From contig QVRM01001090.1 of assembly GCA_003439945.1 (NCBI GenBank), positions 116,001-180,000 on the forward strand: DNA of 64,000 nt. Direction: 5' to 3'. Shown in pieces: positions 59,001-64,000 of this stretch. Below the pieces are notes generated by a model. That model ran no database searches, had not been told where the DNA came from, and saw only the letters and a program-made list of their open reading frames with translations. This stretch comes from Dermanyssus gallinae (taxonomy: Eukaryota > Arthropoda > Arachnida > Mesostigmata > Dermanyssidae). A program made the translations under genes and the position numbers. The stretch's first letter is position 1. Every line of letters begins with the position of its first letter.

Positions 59001-62000
59001 TAGAATCGGCGGCGGGAAACGTTTGGCGTGCACTACCAAGAGATGTTGAGCTAACAACTCCTGCCTTGTAACCCCGCCGATTACCACTTGGCTATCTATT
59101 AGCAATTATCGAAGCAAACATGCAGAGCGCTGATACGTCCCTTTGTTAGTTTGTTAGATGATTTGCGTTTATTTGTTAGGTCGGCGACCTCACGCTGTAG
59201 TGACGCATACTTTCACATACGAATACACACACACAGCGGATTTCCACACTTCCAGCGCTGTTGTTGTTGTATTTATAGTAGTATTCTGTTGTTGTTGTTA
59301 TTGTTGTAATAGTAATAGTTGTAGCCGTTCTGTTGTTGCCGTCGTTATTGTTGTTGTTGTTGTCGACGTCGTCGTGATCGTTGTTGTAGAAGTAATAGGA
59401 ATTGTAGTACTCCGTGGTTGTTGTTGTTGTTGTTGTCGTCGTTGTTGTTGTTGTTGTTGTTGCCCGCCGGCTTTGTCAACCCGCAACCTCAAAGGCCCCG
59501 TGTAGTAGTAAATCGTAGTAGTAGTAGTACAGCGGCGGTTAGCGGTCGTGCCTGTAGGGTGTCCGCACGCCGCGCAGTTTTAACCGACCACCATTCGACA
59601 GCAGCAGTAGATATTATTGTGCTGACCATGCAGGCGGCACGACGTACGCAGAGCCTGCGTACCACCTGCACGCCCGTTCCTCCCGCCCCCCCCCCCTTCC
59701 CTGTCTACTGTACTCGACAATAGCTCCCCGGCTGGCTGGATGGCTGCCTAGTTTGCTCGAGATAGATAAGCGGTGGCGGCTGTGCCGTTCGTCGAGTCGG
59801 TTGAATGATGACGAGGTGAAGCGTTTGCTGTCGGTTGCCGGTGCCCACAGCGTGCTGCGAGATAATGCGTCCGGCCCCGTCCGGACGACTGCTTTCAGCA
59901 GCCATATTAGTAGTAGCAGTAGTAGAAGTAGTAGTAGTAGATGTTGTTGTTGTCGTTGTTGTTGTTGTTGCTTGTACTAGTTAGTATTTAGAAGTAGGTG
60001 CACTCGTAGTAGAACTCGCCGATCGAAAAGGCGTACGATCATGCAAAGTGCTGATGACACGCTTACGTATGTAGCAACAAGATACAACGCCACAACACAC
60101 ACACTCGTAGACGCAAAGACACACGATCATAAAGCGTTGTTCCCTACTGCTCCCAAGGCGGCTCCTGGATCCGCGGCCGGCCATGGCGGTGCCGTAGACA
60201 AAGGCCGTTGTCAATCGCACGATCGAATCGCTTTAGTTAATACTAATTATAACTAGTATTATAGTCGAGCGGTTCGTCAAAACAACTCACACACACACAA
60301 ACACATTGAGCCGAATATTATTAATATTATTATTATTATTACTATTAGAACTTGGCTTGGTCAGCCAAGTATTTTATTTAGTAGTAGTTGTAATAGTAGG
60401 CAGACGCCTATAAGGTCAGAATAGTGCAGTGGACTATGGCCATGTTGATGATTAACCGCTTTAAAAGTAAAGCGACGACTCTGCTCGATGGTCTCGCAGT
60501 TTAACGCCAGTAGAGCAAACCGAGCGGTCTATTACTCGGCAGATTCTATCCAGGCTATACGACGGCAGCATTCTACATAGTCGATTTGCGTAATGTTGTC
60601 TTCTGCTGAATTAATCGCAGCGGAACGCGGCAGGCCGCGCCATCGTCGCCGAAGATTAAAATGGCAATAATAACAATAATAATAAGAATCATGATAATCA
60701 TTATCATCATCATCATCAGCATAATAAAAGATCGGCTGTCAAACCGTATAGTGGCAGTTGTACGGGTAGCACTAGCATATATGTACATGAAGGATGTTAT
60801 AGAAAATTGTAGTATATATAACCTTGAAGCAACTGTGGGCCTTGAATTTTATAGGGCCAAAACGGTGAAAGAAAACTTGCAGTTGTCTCAATCTAGTGTA
60901 TAAATGGCGCTGAGAATCGATTTCTGACCAAGGCAGTAAAATACGAACATAAACCATTAACAATAAGTGCTGCTACGCCAAGACACATGTAAGAGCTTAT
61001 TGAATTCCTTTTGCTTTGTTGATCATCTCATATGTGTCTTTGGAGAGAAGTGCGAGGGGTATACGAGTGTGTCCTTCAGCGGCGTAACGAGAATGAACAT
61101 CGTCAAAAATTGTTATACTGAAGAGTGTAGTGTTGGACCGCTGTACTTGATACATTGAGCGACAAAGTAGCAACCTTTGAACGACTTTTTAACGCACTGA
61201 CTCGTGATTTATGCAAGGCAACAAAAAAGTCGAGCTGGTTGAAATCTCTGATTATTTCCGCGACAGCCCTATTTTCTTCTTGTTGTTTGTAATTATCACG
61301 ACCGCCATCGTCAATGCCAGCCCAGATCAGCTCTTTTAAACGTAGAACAGCATGCACGCGCTATAGCGGCGGCTAAACATGAACGCGATGACGCTTTAGC
61401 AGAAACGGCAACCGAACCAGCAGAGTAGAACACAGCACATGACGTATTCGTCACTACTACTACTACTACTACTACTACTTTTACTGCTACTACTAGCACT
61501 CCTGCGACGTCGATTCCTCCTGCTGTGACCAGCTTTCATGCTCATAAGCATGCGGGACGCTGACAGCAAATCGGGCAGCTGCCGATTTGAAGGTCGCTGC
61601 CCGAATCAGGAAGCTAACGAAGCCCTTCTGTCCATCGTTGCCGTCGTCCAGCGCTGCTTTCGTCACCCCAGCCGCCATTGTAACCCCCGTTGTCATTGTC
61701 ACCCCGCCGTCCTTGTTACCCTACAGCCCTTGTTCCCCCCCCCCGCCCACCCATCACCTATCACCTCCCCGCCGCCCCCCACGTCAAGATCATAGGAGAA
61801 AGGCAGGCGACCCAGTGGTCTCTAATGAACTGGGCCCAACGCGACAGTGCCACAAAGAACGGCACCGAGAAGGCGGTGAAGGGAAGGGTGGTCGGTATCA
61901 ATCAACGGTAACGCGGTGGCATCCAAACGCGTTCGAGTAGCAGTAAAGGTGTGAACAGTAGAGGTGATGAAGGTGGTGGTGGTGGTGGTGGCCGTAGAGG

Positions 62001-63200
62001 TGTAATAGGTGGATAACAAAAGGTGCCGCATAGATTCTCAAACGCCCCACGATGGCTTCGAGAACCAAGAGAAATGGACTGCGGAGATAGTCTGTCTGCT
62101 GTCGGATGGGGTAGTCGCCCGTCGTTCGATTTCGTCACATAGATAAACGTTGCCGACTTGTAGCAGTATTAACGGCGAATACAGTCATAACAATGGCAGA
62201 AAATAAGACCGTAACAACGGTGATAACGACAACGGTGGGCAAGAGCAACAACAGTGGGCAAAACTGCTTCTGATTACCATTTACTCCTACTACTACTACT
62301 AGGATGATTTATTTCATTTGTTTTATTGTATGTGTGTTAAAGCAATTTCCATAGAAACTACTTTCGTTCAATTTCGCCGAAAACTAAGGTTCTTCTTCTT
62401 TGTGCTTCGTTTATTATTAGTCCCTTCTAATACTAGTATTCGGCGGCTGTTGTCGGCTCGTGCCTCCAGCTTGTTTTTCTTTTTTTATACTTTCCATTAG
62501 CCTGACACCCTGCTCCCATTTGCACTTATCCTCGGGCATGGGGTAGGGACTAGGTTTGTCACCGTCATGTCAGGAGACGCTATTCAGAATCCCTCTATCC
62601 AACCGCAGGAAAACATGCGGGCTGATAGGAAGGGATAAAGCTGAATAAAGGAGAATGGCAGAGACGCCTCTCGCATGGCTTCGAAGTAACGCCAACGCAA
62701 TAACGGGCCTAGGGATAGGGAGGTATCCGGGTTTAGTGAGTTTGTGAGACCCACACTAGTCACGCAGGCTGCTAGTAACGCATATGTGTCATGCATGCCC
62801 GAAGCCGTCCATTAAAAACGAGACGCTATTGCTAGTGAAACCTCTCGCACCTGTTCAAGTGCTGGGCGGAGAAAGATTGTGTAAGCCGCGTCATTCCCCT
62901 CGGCTGTCTCGCACATAGCACGCTATTTTATGCAGGTATTTTTGGAAGTACCTGCGTCCCGTGAATACCTGCGTCAGATACTGAGTGACGTTTCTGCGCT
63001 CTCTCTTTAACTATTTCTCTAGATTGGAATGCCCTGGCAGGTCTAGGCCTATGGTGTGCCCGCTACTGTTTTGGTGAGTTTCTCGTGTCACTCTCTAAGC
63101 GGCTGTCTTAGGACATTGGTTTTTCGCACGGACCGACCGGTTCTGTTTTCTTCGTGTTCATTCCTGGATCATCCGCCGCTGCACCAGCCCTGCTATTGCA
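56049..63200. other. probable 5' intron or flank of the adhesion gene
   Basis: No supported gene. It is rich in triplet repeats: (CAA)n near 58515-58580, 58700-58745 and 58905-58990, (GTT)n near 59265-59300, 59345-59365 and 59415-59465, (ATT)n near 60315-60345, (ACT)n near 61455-61485 and a (GGT)-rich tract near 58185-58240. An open frame around 56.8-57.2 kb has no family motif on either strand. I found no convincing signal-peptide exon. Confidence 0.5.
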
Positions 63201-63203
63201 ATA

Positions 63204-64000
63204 ATGGCGGTTGTCTCAACTGTTTTGTATGAACTAGCAATTCGTATTGCCAGTTGTATTGGCGTATTAGAAAGGCTTCTCCAGTTTCTTTTGGGCTTCA
63301 TAACGCTTGCTTACCACGACGAAGCGGCGCAGCGGTGCACTTCACTACCAAGACGAAAAGCTTTTTGCTTGCCTTTCGGTACTACGTATACTTTCGGCGG
63401 GATTTTGGCCAGACTATTGGCAGCTTTTCTACCTTCGCGGCGGTCGCCCCATTAATGTGCACATAAACCGAGAGGTCTGTGTCTATTGTAACATCCTGGT
63501 ATCCGGCGGTCTTGCTAATCTTTAAGCTTACCCTTGTTCAGTGTTAGGAGGACATTTTCGTGCCGCTTTCGGCCGGTAAAAGGCTACCCTTTAATTTTTT
63601 TCGGGCGCTATCTTACGTCCATGCCTGACCATCCATCGCTCGGGTACGTGGGTAGCTTTCCGGCTGGTTTTCTTATTTGGTCCACGATAACTTGCTTCTA
63701 CGGCGCTAGATAAATCTCCTCTCAGCGAATTTGATCCATCATCTGTTTAGCTACAATTTTCCCAGTTGTTTTTGAAGAAGAATACTCACAGTCATGCTCT
63801 ACTTCCCCGCAAAGTTGTCTCCGTTTGTGTTCGTTGTTGCCCTTGTTAAGCTTCTGGAGAAAGTCTTTCTCGCAGCTTAAATCACCGTCCTAAGTTTTTC
63901 CAGGCTGCCTCGCATGCCTTCTCCAGTACAAGTGCCACCACACCTTCTAGTTAGATGTGCTACCGTTTATCATGTCGTCGTGACTCTGGCCTTCTGAACT
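63204..64000 (-). pseudogene. decayed non-LTR reverse transcriptase fragment
   Basis: The minus strand reads VTIDTDLSVYVHINGATAAK, a frame change, LAKIPPKVYV, then FVLVVKCTAAPLRRGKQAL. This resembles the post-catalytic segment of R1/I-type elements (LGV-ID--L-F--H, KA, L--I-PNV-G, KR-L---V-S--LYGAPVW). A decayed part upstream reads ACEAAWKNLGR near 63.9 kb, as in the helix after the YADD box. It has several stops and shifts and continues past the window edge. Weaker than the other relics. Confidence 0.5.

Noticed and set aside
1..64000. Bacterial-type features: operons, ribosome binding sites, CRISPR, rRNA
   Set aside because: The window is spliced eukaryotic DNA; no phased direct repeats with unique spacers and no rRNA sequence were seen.

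Overview
The window is nuclear DNA from an animal, most likely an arthropod. Evidence: spliced genes with GT-AG introns of roughly 0.2-8 kb, poly-A signals, a cell-adhesion gene whose first Ig domain closely resembles insect Roughest/Kirre, mariner-type and non-LTR retroelement relics, tRNA-derived SINEs, and very abundant (TA)n, (CAA)n/(GTT)n and (CAG)n tracts. A chelicerate such as a parasitiform mite is possible, but the sequence alone does not settle it.

Layout. 1-0.8 kb: decayed non-LTR retroelement 3' domain. 2.3-7.2 kb (+): complete five-exon glucosamine-6-phosphate N-acetyltransferase gene; one intron holds a mariner transposase fragment. 8.0-8.9 kb and 17.8-18.8 kb: two foldback MITE-like elements inserted at TA tracts. 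10.9-16.3 kb (+): complete eight-exon FTSJ3/SPB1 rRNA 2'-O-methyltransferase gene. 16.3-30.9 kb: repeat-rich intergenic DNA with a large inverted repeat built on retroelement debris (18.7-20.4 kb), a diverged tandem duplication (21.1-21.8 kb), a broken non-LTR reverse transcriptase (23.2-24.7 kb) sitting inside an array of ~165-bp units, and long TA tracts.

30.9-56.0 kb (-): ten exons of one large Roughest/Kirre/NEPH-type gene. It encodes five Ig domains, one transmembrane helix and a glutamine-rich cytoplasmic tail ending in the PDZ ligand THV, from a tiny last exon at 30.9 kb. The signal-peptide exon was not found and probably lies at higher coordinates or outside the window. Its introns carry three SINE copies and several reverse-transcriptase relics, all in the gene's own orientation, plus two minisatellites. 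56-64 kb is probably 5' intron or flank of this gene: trinucleotide repeats, and another decayed reverse transcriptase at 63.2-64 kb.

The three genes are not functionally linked: amino-sugar metabolism (UDP-GlcNAc synthesis), ribosome biogenesis, and cell recognition. The ordinary genes are clear; most of the unusual structure lies in the repeats and in the tail of the adhesion gene.
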